Shown here: piece after piece, positions 36,705-45,454 of the stretch
Layout: each line of letters starts with the position of its first letter
Position numbering within the stretch: the stretch's first letter is position 1
Assembly: GCF_003583925.1 (NCBI RefSeq)
Contig: NZ_QYCN01000007.1
Location: 188 to 64,187, forward strand
Length of the DNA: 64,000 nt
Direction of reading: 5' to 3'
From: Hymenobacter rubripertinctus
Lineage (GTDB): Bacteria; Bacteroidota; Bacteroidia; Cytophagales; Hymenobacteraceae
Made by a program: the position numbers and the translations under genes
The notes under the pieces: generated by a model
Told to the model about the DNA's origin: nothing
Database searches by the model: none
The model's input: the letters and a program-made list of their open reading frames with translations, nothing else

Positions 36705-37007
36705 ATGCAAGTCGCCCTACTCGTTCCCGAACAGGAGTGGCAACAGCTGCTGGCCGACGTGCAGCGCCTCAAAGCCACCGAATCCGCCACCAAGCCCGCC
36801 CCGCCGCCGCCCGACCGGCTGCTGACCGTGCGACAGGCCGCGGCCCACCTCAACATCAGCCCCGAAGGCGTCCGCAAGGCCCGCCGGGCCGGCCGCCTGA
36901 GCGGCTTGCGCCTCAACGAAAAGGAGTGGGGCTTCCGCGAATCTGAGCTAAACCGTCACCTGAACCGCTACAACCGGCCACTGCCCGCGCTGGCTCGGGC
37001 AGCCTAA
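36705..37007 (+). CDS. HTH_17 (MerR/excisionase-type) DNA-binding protein
   Basis: The protein has 100 residues. A charged N-terminal coil and Pro-rich linker lead into a winged-helix excisionase-type domain (about 42-95; LLTVRQAAAHLNISPEGVRKARRAGRLSGLR... WGFRESEL). Such domains bend DNA in excision or act as small regulators. It begins 2 bases after the Cro-like gene, so the two are co-transcribed. Whether it is an excisionase cannot be decided, as no intact integrase is in view. Confidence 0.7.
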   Translation: MQVALLVPEQEWQQLLADVQRLKATESATKPAPPPPDRLLTVRQAAAHLNISPEGVRKARRAGRLSGLRLNEKEWGFRESELNRHLNRYNRPLPALARAA

Positions 37008-37019
37008 CCCATTCTGCTC

Positions 37020-37574
37020 ATGTCCCAGCTACTACCCATCGTCGGCCCCGGCAGCCCCGCCGGCCCGGACTCCGAAGCCTCCGCGTCCATCATCACCATT
37101 CAAAAGGCCCGGCTCAAAGACCAGCACCTGACCTGCGAGTTCATTGAGCAGCGCACCCCGGAGGCCCCGCCCCGCACCTTCGCCCTGACCTGCACCGAGC
37201 AGGTCCACCCCGACCTGCCCCACGCCCTCAGCCGCCTGGTGCCGCACCTGTGCCTGCTCACCGAGCAGCTGACCGAGACGCCCGACTTCTGGCCCGACGA
37301 ATCTGAGGAGCTGCCCGCCCTGTTCGAAGCCTTCACCGTCACCGGCTTCTCCCTGGGCCGCTACCAGGGCGGCGTCACGCTCATCGGCCAGCGCGAGCTA
37401 ACCGGCGGCCGGGTGCTCAACCTGACCACGCCCTACCAGTCTTTCGACGACGAGCAGGCCACCTACTCCTACACCGGCCTGCTGGAAACAACCCTGACTA
37501 CTGCCCTGGCCGAGGTTGAAGCAGCCCTGCGCGGCAAATGCACCGACTACCGCCAGCTCGCTCTAAGCTTTTAG
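37020..37574 (+). CDS. Hypothetical phage-region protein
   Basis: The protein has 184 residues, soluble and acidic. I recognise no motif. Two parts look structured: about 24-60 (IITIQKARLKDQHLTCEFIEQ) and 105-150 (FTVTGFSLGRYQGGVTLIGQRELTGGRVL), both beta-rich. It lies 12 bases after the HTH gene in the early operon and before the replication genes. A DNA-metabolism accessory role is possible. Confidence 0.6.
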   Translation: MSQLLPIVGPGSPAGPDSEASASIITIQKARLKDQHLTCEFIEQRTPEAPPRTFALTCTEQVHPDLPHALSRLVPHLCLLTEQLTETPDFWPDESEELPALFEAFTVTGFSLGRYQGGVTLIGQRELTGGRVLNLTTPYQSFDDEQATYSYTGLLETTLTTALAEVEAALRGKCTDYRQLALSF

Positions 37575-37684
37575 CTGACGGCTGTTAGCTGATAGCTTTT
37601 CCACCCTTGCCGCTCGCCCGCCAGGCCGGTTTTCCTCCTGAACATAAAGCTAACGGCTAACAACTGTCAGCTAACAGCTACAAA
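37575..37684. repeat. Palindromic repeat filling the operon gap
   Basis: The left arm holds AGCTGACGGCTGTTAGCTGA-type units (37572-37600) and the right arm AGCTAACGGCTAACAACTG-type units (37647-37680). The arms are nearly complementary, with a 45-base centre. It is the same family as 34035-34126 and occupies exactly the intergenic space. Confidence 0.7.
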
Positions 37685-38518
37685 ATGAAGCTCCCGGCTA
37701 TCCAATTCTACCCCGGCGACTGGCACAAAGACCAGGGCGTCCAGGCCCTCGACCTCGCGCAGCGCGGGGCCTGGTTCGAGCTGCTGCTGATGATGCACGA
37801 CAGCGACGAGCGCGGCGTGCTGCTCGTCAACGGCAGCCCCATGCCCGATGCCGTTATTGCCCGCCGCCTCGGTTTGGATAACCAAACGGCCAACCAAATG
37901 CTAACCACCCTGCTCGACTACGGCGTGGCCAGTCGCCGCGAGTCCGACGGCGCACTGTTCTGCCGCCGCATGGTCAAGGACGAGCGGTTGCGCCGGGTAC
38001 GCACGGAAGCGGGCAAAAAGGGCGGAAACCCGCTTTTGCTTAACCAAAGCCCCAACCAAACCCCCAAGCAAACGCCAACCACCCGGGTTAAGCAAATTCC
38101 AACCCCTTCATTTTCATCTTCAACTTCAATTACATCTACAAAAAAAGAGAGGGCGGCGGCTGACGCCGCCCCACCCGCACCCACCGCTGAGAAGAAAGTT
38201 GAAAAGCCGTTAGGCTCCCCTCCCTACCGGGGAGGGGTTGGGGGAGGGGCTCCCGCGCTGGCTGAAATCCAGGCCTACGCCGCCGAGCAGCACCCCACCA
38301 GCGCCGATGCCCAAATCGAGGCCGCCGCCTTCCACGACCACTACGAAAGCAACGGCTGGCGCGTGAGCGGCAAAACTCCCATGGCCAACTGGCGCGCCGC
38401 CTTCCGCAACTGGATGCGTCGCCGTGCCCAATTCCAGGCCGCCGCCAGCGGCCAGTCGTCCACCCCCTCCCGGGCCCGCACCGCCCCCAAGCCGTCCGAC
38501 CCCGCCCGCTGGAGCTAA
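37685..38518 (+). CDS. Phage replication initiator-like protein (DUF1376-type N-terminus)
   Basis: The protein has 277 residues. The N-terminus (FYPGDWHKDQGVQALDLAQRGAWFELLLMMHDSDERG) is the DUF1376/winged-helix type of phage replication organisers. After a disordered linker the C-terminus (about 215-260; EAAAFHDHYESNGWRVSGKTPMANWRAAFRNWMRR) is the short helical domain that contacts the replicative helicase or its loader. The next gene is a DnaB helicase. A G+C-rich repeat is inserted in frame in the linker, adding the PPYRGGVGGGAP stretch. Confidence 0.75.
   Translation: MKLPAIQFYPGDWHKDQGVQALDLAQRGAWFELLLMMHDSDERGVLLVNGSPMPDAVIARRLGLDNQTANQMLTTLLDYGVASRRESDGALFCRRMVKDERLRRVRTEAGKKGGNPLLLNQSPNQTPKQTPTTRVKQIPTPSFSSSTSITSTKKERAAADAAPPAPTAEKKVEKPLGSPPYRGGVGGGAPALAEIQAYAAEQHPTSADAQIEAAAFHDHYESNGWRVSGKTPMANWRAAFRNWMRRRAQFQAAASGQSSTPSRARTAPKPSDPARWS
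38217..38250 (+). repeat. In-frame G+C-rich repeat, copy 1
   Basis: A 34-base element begins with CCCCTCCCTACCGGGGAGGG, a near-palindrome, then a G-rich tail. It matches 31 of 34 positions of the copy at 59846-59879. It is translated as SPPYRGGVGGGA within the replication protein linker. Confidence 0.8.
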
Positions 38519-38533
38519 CCCATCCCAATCCCT

Positions 38534-39925
38534 ATGAACTCCCGTCCCGCCACGTCCGCCCCCCGCTCCAACCAACTGCCCCCGCAGGTGCTCGACCTTG
38601 AAGCCGCCGTGCTCGGCGCGGCCCTGCTCGAAGCCGATGCCCAGCGCATCATGCTGGCCACGCTCACCACCGAGGAGGTGTTCTACTGTCCCGCCCACCA
38701 GCAAGTCTACCTGGCTATTCGTGACCTGGTGCAGCTCGGCGACCACGCCGACCTGCTCACCGTCACCCTGCAGCTGCGCCACCGCGGTACGCTGGCCCGC
38801 ACTGGCGGCCCGGCCTTCGTGGCCGGCCTCACCACCAAAATCAACTCGGCCGCTCACCTCGAAACCCACTGCCGCGCCCTCCAGGAGCAGCATGCCCGCC
38901 GCGTCATCATCAAGGCCGGCACCGAAATGGCCGCCTACGGCTACGACGATACCCGCGACCCCCTGCAGCTGCTGGCCGACGCCCAGACCCACCTCACCAC
39001 GCTCCACCGCAGCCTCGAAACCCGCCCCGGCCAAACCGCCGCCGCCGCCGAGGAAGCCACCTTCGCCCACCTGGCCCAATCCGTCGGCCAGCACGGCCTC
39101 ACCGGCGTGCCCACCGGCCTCGCCCAGCTCGACGGCCTCACCGGCGGCTGGCAACCCTCCGACCTCATCATCCTGGCCGCCCGCCCGGCGATGGGCAAGA
39201 CGGCCGCCATGCTCCACTTCGCCCGCACCGCCGCCCTCGACCACGGCCAGCACACCGCCATCTTCAGCCTCGAAATGCCCACCCTGCAGCTTATGCAGCG
39301 CCTGGTGGCCAGCGAAGTCCCCGGCTACAGCAACTCTGACTTGCGACGCGGTAACCTGCCCGGCGGCCTGGAGCAAGTAGCCCACATCCGCCAGCAGGCC
39401 CGGCGCCTGCGCACCCACGGCCACGCCCTCCACCTCAACGACACGCCCGGCCTCACCATCCAGCAGTTGCGCGCCAAGTGCGCCCGCCTGCATGCTCAGC
39501 ACCCACTGCGCCTGGTCCTGGTCGACTACGTCCAGCTCATGCGCGGCGACACCAAAGGCAACCGCGAGCAGGAGGTCGGCAGCATTAGCCGCGGGCTGAA
39601 AGAGTTGGCCAAGGAACTCAATGCCCCTGTCATTGCCCTCTCGCAACTCAGCCGCGACGTGGAGAAAAGGGGAGGGGAGAAGCGCCCGTTGCTCTCCGAC
39701 CTGCGCGAGTCCGGCAGCCTGGAGCAGGACGCCGACTGCATCATCTTCCTCTGGCGCGGCGAGTACTACAACATCGCCGAGTACGAGGACGGCACCGCCA
39801 CCGCCGCCACCGTCCTGTTCGACATCGCCAAGCACCGCAACGGGGCCACCGACGATTTAGTGGCTGCCTGCAACCTTCGCCGTGGTACTTTTCAGGACCT
39901 GACTGCAATGCCCGCTAGCTTCTAA
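38534..39925 (+). CDS. dnaB: Replicative DNA helicase, DnaB type (phage-encoded)
   Basis: The protein has 463 residues with the two DnaB domains: the N-terminal helical collar (about 15-120) and the RecA-like motor (about 185-455). The motor has Walker A ARPAMGKT (216-223), FSLEMP, Walker B LVLVDYVQLM, the LSQLSR loop and DLRESGSLEQDAD. It unwinds DNA ahead of the fork and is probably loaded by the upstream initiator-like protein. It replaces or competes with the host DnaB during element replication. It starts 15 bases after the initiator gene. Confidence 0.93.
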   Translation: MNSRPATSAPRSNQLPPQVLDLEAAVLGAALLEADAQRIMLATLTTEEVFYCPAHQQVYLAIRDLVQLGDHADLLTVTLQLRHRGTLARTGGPAFVAGLTTKINSAAHLETHCRALQEQHARRVIIKAGTEMAAYGYDDTRDPLQLLADAQTHLTTLHRSLETRPGQTAAAAEEATFAHLAQSVGQHGLTGVPTGLAQLDGLTGGWQPSDLIILAARPAMGKTAAMLHFARTAALDHGQHTAIFSLEMPTLQLMQRLVASEVPGYSNSDLRRGNLPGGLEQVAHIRQQARRLRTHGHALHLNDTPGLTIQQLRAKCARLHAQHPLRLVLVDYVQLMRGDTKGNREQEVGSISRGLKELAKELNAPVIALSQLSRDVEKRGGEKRPLLSDLRESGSLEQDADCIIFLWRGEYYNIAEYEDGTATAATVLFDIAKHRNGATDDLVAACNLRRGTFQDLTAMPASF

Positions 39926-40059
39926 AACCCTGCGAAAGCAGCAAAATTTCGATACTCATTCCGCAATACAAATCCTGTATAATCAATGATTTGCTACGTG
40001 TTTTTAGCGAGTGATTCTGATACCTATTTCACCTATGTCTGTCCCCATAAGTCATCAGT

Positions 40060-40173
40060 TGCTTTGACCTTACCACCACGCTCGTGCAGCCGTGGGCCCA
40101 TGCCGGGTACCTCTGCTACTGCGCCAACCTCCGAACCGCCACACTAGCCGGCTTTGCCCGCGCCGTGTTTGAA
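40060..40173 (+). pseudogene. Possible remnant of a phage gene at the cargo boundary
   Basis: A short high-G+C frame (FDLTTTLVQPWAHAGYLCYC...) breaks off at 40173. Its ending suggests a frameshift, as an alternative frame continues to 40195. The wording recalls the N-terminus of phage DNA methylases (FD.T...QPW..AGY), but the match is from memory and weak. It marks the point where composition changes from phage genes to the A+T-richer defence operon. Confidence 0.25.
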
Positions 40174-40212
40174 GTAAACAATGTGTTTATGTAGCCAATC
40201 AGATAACGCTTC

Positions 40213-40725
40213 TTACTTCATAATCAGTACGACCTCTTTTAGAAAAGTTACTACGTTACCGGGGTTCTCAAAAAACTGAGGTAACTCTTTACTTTTTGCC
40301 AACATCAGTTCGAAACCGCCAGCGGCATATTTTTCCATATTCTTAACCAAGTCTAGTCCCTTTTCATCTGCTTGTTCAAGACTCAATTCTTCGATTTCGT
40401 CAAATGGTAATTTTGCCAAGGTTAACAGGCTCATAAAAATAAAGTCGACCAGAGGTTGCGGCTTCCAATCCTTAATCTGTAGGAACTTAGGCCCAGCTGC
40501 GTTGCGCTCGAAATGTCCTTGATGCCGCGCCTTAATGCCAACCATCGTGGCATACATAAAACACTCGTAAACCGTCCCAAATGCTTTACCTCGTTCAAAC
40601 TGCTCTTCATCGGAGCCTGCGCTTCTGCTAACGTCTTTAACGCGTGTTAAACGGCGCATGAAATCCTCGTAGGTATTAGGGTAGAGAGGGTACTTCTCTA
40701 GAAATTTTTCCTTAAGTAATTTCAT
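40213..40725 (-). CDS. Last gene of the Ssp-type operon, function unknown
   Basis: The protein has 170 residues and is helical and soluble. No catalytic motif is visible. The clearest segments are YECFMYATMVGIKARHQG and PLVDFIFMSLLTLAKLPFDEIEEL. Its start shares a base with the stop of the Rad50/DndD-like gene, so translation is coupled and the product probably works in the same complex. DndE is also a small last gene in dnd operons, but this protein is longer and I see no DndE motif. Candidate SspH-like or new accessory subunit. Confidence 0.7.
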   Translation of the reverse strand: MKLLKEKFLEKYPLYPNTYEDFMRRLTRVKDVSRSAGSDEEQFERGKAFGTVYECFMYATMVGIKARHQGHFERNAAGPKFLQIKDWKPQPLVDFIFMSLLTLAKLPFDEIEELSLEQADEKGLDLVKNMEKYAAGGFELMLAKSKELPQFFENPGNVVTFLKEVVLIMK

Positions 40726-42956
40726 TAGACAGCGAGGCGGGTAATTTGAACAGAGAGATTCTTACGGTTTTGGTTTGATTGTCCAGGGGGAATAACTAGT
40801 TGATAAACCTTCAGTTTTTTGCCCTGAGCTTCTACATCAGCTTTAACTAATGCAAGCTTTTCGCTGTCCACTACGTAACGGCCTTCTTCATTAGGGTCTT
40901 CATCTAGGAAGTCCTTTATGATGACAATGCTTTGTCCAAAAGCCTTTGCTGCTTCCGCAAGAAAACCTCTTGTCTTTACTGCATCGAAATCAGAAGTGGG
41001 CGCGTCTGTAATCAATGGGTAGTTTTTAGCTACCCCACGATTACGGTTTGCCGTAACAATAGCCATGATGATAGCGAGTTTGAATGAGCTTACTTGCGAC
41101 GTATTAAGGTTCTGCATTGGGGTGCCAGCATCATCCTGAATTTCAGGTATGTACCCACCAGCTTCATACACGAAGCGAATCTGACCGTAAACTGCACCTG
41201 TGCGTTTATTTATACTGCTGTAGTGCTGGTTAGCTGTGTCTTCAAGGTGGCTAATCAACTTTTTGTATTGCGCTTTCTTAGTCAGCTCTGTTAGTTCACG
41301 CAGGTCAGATAGCATTTTTCGCTTCTCTAGCAATTTAGGGTCAACGTCGCTACCCTGCGTGAGTTTACCAAACTCCTCTTTCACCGTTTTCAAGGTTTCT
41401 GTTAGAGCAGCTGACTCTTGGCTGTACCGCTCAACTAACCCGGAATAGCGTTCTAATTCTCTTTTTGCCGACTCGATAGAGAGCACGACGCTTCCAGCAG
41501 TGCCGTTAGCTACCACACCGCTATTTACTGTCTCTGTTTCTGTCTCCCCAATGATGCGCTCTAACTCCTCTTGCAAGAGCAATTTTTGCGCCTCAAGCTG
41601 TTTTTGCTCAACGTACGCCGCAGCTATTTCATCATTAGCACGCGTAGCCTTCTCTCGCATTTTAATGCCGTGACGGTACATTTCCCGCAAGTCCAATTCA
41701 ATGCTTGGCAGTGGTAAAAGCTTGGTTTTTTTGGGTTCGTTCTGGACTAGCAGGCTCTCGATTGCGATGTATTCTGAGGTTCCTTTGAGTGCTGGACGGT
41801 TGCAGACTAAGCAATGCTGCTTTTGCAACATATCCTTGACGTGTACCCCATCGGGAATGCCCTTTGGCAGCCTGGTCTGCTCTTGCTCACTCTGCGCCAA
41901 CGTTGCTTGGTGTTTGGCTTCACGAGCCAAAGCGAAGCTGGAATAAGCGTCATATTTTTCCTCGAACTCATCCACTAAGTCCTCGGCGCCCATAATCAGC
42001 CAATTATCGGTAAAAAGCCGTTTGGCAAACCCAAGTTTTAAATCGTCAATTCGGGCTCGGACCTGCCCCAACTCACGCTCTCGGTGTTGCCGCTCTTTCT
42101 CCAAGGCTTGGATTTTGGTGGCAGAAGTCAACTGACTGATAATGCCATCTAACTTCTCAGACGCACCGTCTCGATTTTGTTTAGCCTCATCCATCTTCGT
42201 TTCAACTACCGTCAGCTTGGTTTGAACGTCCAGCTGTTGATGTTGCAACGTCTCCGTTTTCTGTTTACGAGTGGTGTCGGTTTTGAGGGCTTGTTTTAGT
42301 TCGTTATCAGCCGTTGTGTAGGCTGCCTGCGCAACTTCAATAAATCGGTCCCACTTCTCCACATCTGACAGCTGGTTAACCACCTGTTTAAGTGAATCGC
42401 GGCTAGAAGTATCAATAAGACTGTTGATGCCCCGTTCCCCCTGAAACCACACATACCGCTGAATATCACCCGGAATGAGTTGGGCTAGTAACTCCACCGG
42501 GTTGCTTACAGGCTTAAAGTGGTTAACGGCCTTGCGATAACCTTCAAGTAGACTCTCGGAGTCAGCTTTAAAGTCATTTGCTCCCGTTTTAGTGACGCTG
42601 AGCCGTCGAACGAACCGATAGGATTCATCTTGGTGGCCACTTTCTATCTCGATGCAAACTTCGCACAACACCTTGCTGCCAATCTCGGCCTCCGCAAGCG
42701 CACGTTCATTTGCCAGGGTATGCCTTATCTCCGGCCTCATATCTGACGTTTTGCGCACAGTGTTAGCAGGTATTCCACCTGCTCGCGGCTTGTCGTCAGT
42801 AATACCGTCCTTAAAAATCCATTGAATTGCGTCATACAGCTTACTCTTGCCGTAGCCATTGGCACCCAATACTAGGTTCAAACCATCAGAGAATTCTAGT
42901 TTGTTATTGTCGTAATAACAAAGAAAATTGCAAAGAGTAATATTCAAAAGGCGCAT
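40725..42956 (-). CDS. Rad50/DndD-like coiled-coil ATPase with zinc hook
   Basis: The protein has 743 residues and SMC-like architecture. Walker A GANGYGKS (31-38) is in the N-terminal half-domain, followed by long coiled coils (about 205-365 and 410-570). At the apex between them is a CxxC zinc hook (HCLVCNRPAL, Cys382 and Cys385). The C-terminal half-domain has Walker B ITDAPTSDFD. Dnd systems use DndD, a related ATPase, for DNA phosphorothioation; here the protein sits with the helicase-nuclease in the distal half of the operon, suggesting a restriction role. It begins 4 bases after the 75-residue gene. Confidence 0.85.
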   Translation of the reverse strand: MRLLNITLCNFLCYYDNNKLEFSDGLNLVLGANGYGKSKLYDAIQWIFKDGITDDKPRAGGIPANTVRKTSDMRPEIRHTLANERALAEAEIGSKVLCEVCIEIESGHQDESYRFVRRLSVTKTGANDFKADSESLLEGYRKAVNHFKPVSNPVELLAQLIPGDIQRYVWFQGERGINSLIDTSSRDSLKQVVNQLSDVEKWDRFIEVAQAAYTTADNELKQALKTDTTRKQKTETLQHQQLDVQTKLTVVETKMDEAKQNRDGASEKLDGIISQLTSATKIQALEKERQHRERELGQVRARIDDLKLGFAKRLFTDNWLIMGAEDLVDEFEEKYDAYSSFALAREAKHQATLAQSEQEQTRLPKGIPDGVHVKDMLQKQHCLVCNRPALKGTSEYIAIESLLVQNEPKKTKLLPLPSIELDLREMYRHGIKMREKATRANDEIAAAYVEQKQLEAQKLLLQEELERIIGETETETVNSGVVANGTAGSVVLSIESAKRELERYSGLVERYSQESAALTETLKTVKEEFGKLTQGSDVDPKLLEKRKMLSDLRELTELTKKAQYKKLISHLEDTANQHYSSINKRTGAVYGQIRFVYEAGGYIPEIQDDAGTPMQNLNTSQVSSFKLAIIMAIVTANRNRGVAKNYPLITDAPTSDFDAVKTRGFLAEAAKAFGQSIVIIKDFLDEDPNEEGRYVVDSEKLALVKADVEAQGKKLKVYQLVIPPGQSNQNRKNLSVQITRLAV

Positions 42957-42960
42957 AAAA

Positions 42961-43188
42961 TCACTTTAAACGGTTATTGAGAACGGAGTGGAGATGAGAC
43001 GCAGTAATCTTCGTAGAGCCGATATCAATCTGCTTATTAATCATCTGACGAATTAACTCTACCATCAGGTTGCTGCTACTGTGAGTTAGACTCGCTGTAG
43101 CTATATCATCGTCGGTGATTTTGTAGCTTTCACGAATGGTTTCGTCCTGTAAAAAGGCCTTGAATGTTTCTAAGTGTGGACTTGTCAT
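42961..43188 (-). CDS. Small protein in the Ssp-type operon
   Basis: The protein has 75 residues, all helical, with no known motif. It overlaps the helicase stop by 4 bases and is followed 4 bases later by the Rad50-like ATPase. This tight packing argues that it is real and made in step with both. It may be an adaptor between the helicase-nuclease and the ATPase; candidate SspG-like subunit. Confidence 0.7.
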   Translation of the reverse strand: MTSPHLETFKAFLQDETIRESYKITDDDIATASLTHSSSNLMVELIRQMINKQIDIGSTKITASHLHSVLNNRLK

Positions 43189-45419
43189 GCTACAGGCGGT
43201 GAGTAAGGGTTTAGTGAATCGGGGTTGATTTGGTAACGGTCACATATTGACCGGACAGCTTTTATAGCTGCGAAATTATTTATGGCCATATAAGCGAAGT
43301 CAACCACCCGTTCCAACTCCTTTCTCACTAGATTCTGCTCAAGCTCAAATGACGCTCCAGTGGGTACACTACTTGGTATAACTACCAAGTCATAAATTCT
43401 GGCAAAGTGCTTATCCGGATGCTGACGTAATATCCGTCCACGTCGTTGAATGAACTGCCGCGGGTTGCCAGTGCTTGAACAGAATATAGCCTGTTCAGTA
43501 CGTGGAATATCTACGCCTTCATCCAAGCATTTCATTGATAGTAATACATCAATCTTGCCTGTCTCAAAATTTCGAAGTGTATGTTCCTTATCAGTTGACT
43601 CGCTGATGTAATCGGCAACGCGGGTTTCCGGCGATACTTCGCGTACTGCGTTAGCATAGTAATCGATAATGCGGCTGTCCTCAGGCACTTTCGGATAAAA
43701 GTCCAAATCAGTTTCATTTTCATCGTAGAAGCCTTCTGGAGCATACACTAGGGTATATTTTAGCCCAGGACCATCCTCCGATTTCATGATGTCTCTTAGT
43801 ACACTCTCAAAAGCAGCCAACTTGCTTGTTGCTTTGTGTATGATGCGTTTCCGCTGCATCAACAACTTTTCATAGCTCTTCTTCGCGGCATTATCCTTAC
43901 TCGCTCGGTCATGCAAAGAAGCTAGTTTAGCGGATATTTCGGTATACTTCTCCATCTCCGGCTGAGTAAGTTCAACCACGCGGGGATAGTAATAATAAGG
44001 GCAAAGAATACCCTCATCAATTGCCCGTTCCATAGTGAAGTTGTAAGCGTATGGTGGTGCATCATGGAAAAATGCTTCCATTTGTTCTGTTCCCTCTTCA
44101 TCATAGACGCGTTTTGGGGTAGCCGATAACCCGATAAGCTTTTTCACGGGCAATTGTGCGAACAAGGCCGCAACAGCTGGAGCGCCGACGTTATGAGCTT
44201 CATCGGCTACCAGAATTATTTCGTCACCTGCCGCCTTCAGAAACGCTTGAAATACGGGGTTACCAAATGTCCGGTACGTCGAAACGATAACGTAAGAATC
44301 AGGTACACCGAAGCTCTGCGAGTTTCTAATGTCATCTAATGCCTCCTTCCAACCAGCGTTTTTAGAAGATGCCTTGATGATTCTTCGAAAATTAAATCTT
44401 TTGGCCTCTTTTTCCCATTGCTCAACTAATATGGTAGTCGGTACCAGAATGACAATTTGATAGTTTTCCTGTTTTGCAAATTCATTTAAACAGCAGTTCA
44501 ACGCCGTAATTGTCTTGCCCGTACCCGTTGCCATTGCGAAAATGCCATGATGGCCGTTACCAATCCAATTCTCATAAGCATCCTGCTGATACTGTCTTGG
44601 TCCGCTCTCAAACGGGAAACGAGGAGCATTACGGTACGCTTCTATCTTTTGCATAATCGTTTCCAATACTCGCCGCGTTGCTTCGCTATGCTTCAGTTTA
44701 GCCTTTTGAGCTAGTAAATGTTGCTCATTTACTAGGAGCTCGTCTAAATCCTTGCCGCCATAATCTTGTAAAATGGCCTCTTCAATTTCTTCAAATGGAA
44801 TGAGCGCAGCAATGTCTGACTTGCCTTCAAAAATCTGGTTATAGTCGCGCTCGTGCCTTAGAAAAGCCTCCCCTTTGTAATGCCAGGATAATTTTAGGTC
44901 AAGCTCTTCTAGATTTTCCATCAAACCCGAAGCAGTGAAATTGCACGAGCCTTTAAATCGCACTTTATTGGTGCCATCATAGAAGATGCCCGACTTATAG
45001 TGTGCAATTCCTCTTCTGCCTATTGGTTTGATTGCTCTAATTTCTATCCTCTTTTGTGCTATTAACCAGGCGATGCAATCAAAAAAATGGTGTCCGTAAC
45101 TGTCTAAAGCATCTTTTATCCCGTAGTAGTCTTCAATCAAAAAACGGTTGTCATCCTCTTCTGCATCGAGGCCTTTTAGCACCGTTGCTTTGTCCTTAGA
45201 CGAGAGAATATTATTAATTATTAGCCTAACCCGACCACCATTGCTGATAAACTTTGCAAAACCGAGCGACAGAACATTGATGGCGGACGAACTGAAATAG
45301 CCAAGCAAAAGGTCTGCCCGTTTGCTCTCCACAAATCCTTCTAGAAAGAAAGCAAAAGGTTCGTCATCAGTGCCTGACCGGTATTCTTCGTCAATTGGAA
45401 ATAAGATATCTGTCAGCAC
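43185..45419 (-). CDS. Phospholipase-D-like nuclease fused to DEAH-box helicase
   Basis: The protein has 744 residues. An N-terminal PLD-family domain (about 10-200) has the signature AHYKSGIFYDG with His140 and Lys142, and GSCNFTASG with Asn160: one HxK half-site, so dimerisation would be needed for cleavage. An SF2 helicase follows: ATGTGKT (297-303), DEAH (406-409), SATP (about 432-435) and motif VI QRRGR (658-662). Enzymes of this build cut or translocate foreign DNA in defence systems. It starts 35 bases after the sspD-like gene and overlaps the 75-residue gene. Probably the SspF-type effector. Confidence 0.88.
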   Translation of the reverse strand: MLTDILFPIDEEYRSGTDDEPFAFFLEGFVESKRADLLLGYFSSSAINVLSLGFAKFISNGGRVRLIINNILSSKDKATVLKGLDAEEDDNRFLIEDYYGIKDALDSYGHHFFDCIAWLIAQKRIEIRAIKPIGRRGIAHYKSGIFYDGTNKVRFKGSCNFTASGLMENLEELDLKLSWHYKGEAFLRHERDYNQIFEGKSDIAALIPFEEIEEAILQDYGGKDLDELLVNEQHLLAQKAKLKHSEATRRVLETIMQKIEAYRNAPRFPFESGPRQYQQDAYENWIGNGHHGIFAMATGTGKTITALNCCLNEFAKQENYQIVILVPTTILVEQWEKEAKRFNFRRIIKASSKNAGWKEALDDIRNSQSFGVPDSYVIVSTYRTFGNPVFQAFLKAAGDEIILVADEAHNVGAPAVAALFAQLPVKKLIGLSATPKRVYDEEGTEQMEAFFHDAPPYAYNFTMERAIDEGILCPYYYYPRVVELTQPEMEKYTEISAKLASLHDRASKDNAAKKSYEKLLMQRKRIIHKATSKLAAFESVLRDIMKSEDGPGLKYTLVYAPEGFYDENETDLDFYPKVPEDSRIIDYYANAVREVSPETRVADYISESTDKEHTLRNFETGKIDVLLSMKCLDEGVDIPRTEQAIFCSSTGNPRQFIQRRGRILRQHPDKHFARIYDLVVIPSSVPTGASFELEQNLVRKELERVVDFAYMAINNFAAIKAVRSICDRYQINPDSLNPYSPPVA

Positions 45420-45454
45420 AGACGCGTAGATTTTAGGTTGGCAATTAGGTTAGG

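Noticed and set aside
38210..39835. Minus-strand frame of 541 codons opposite dnaB
   Set aside because: Antisense shadow with Gly/Val/Ala repeats; DnaB motifs on the other strand are unambiguous.
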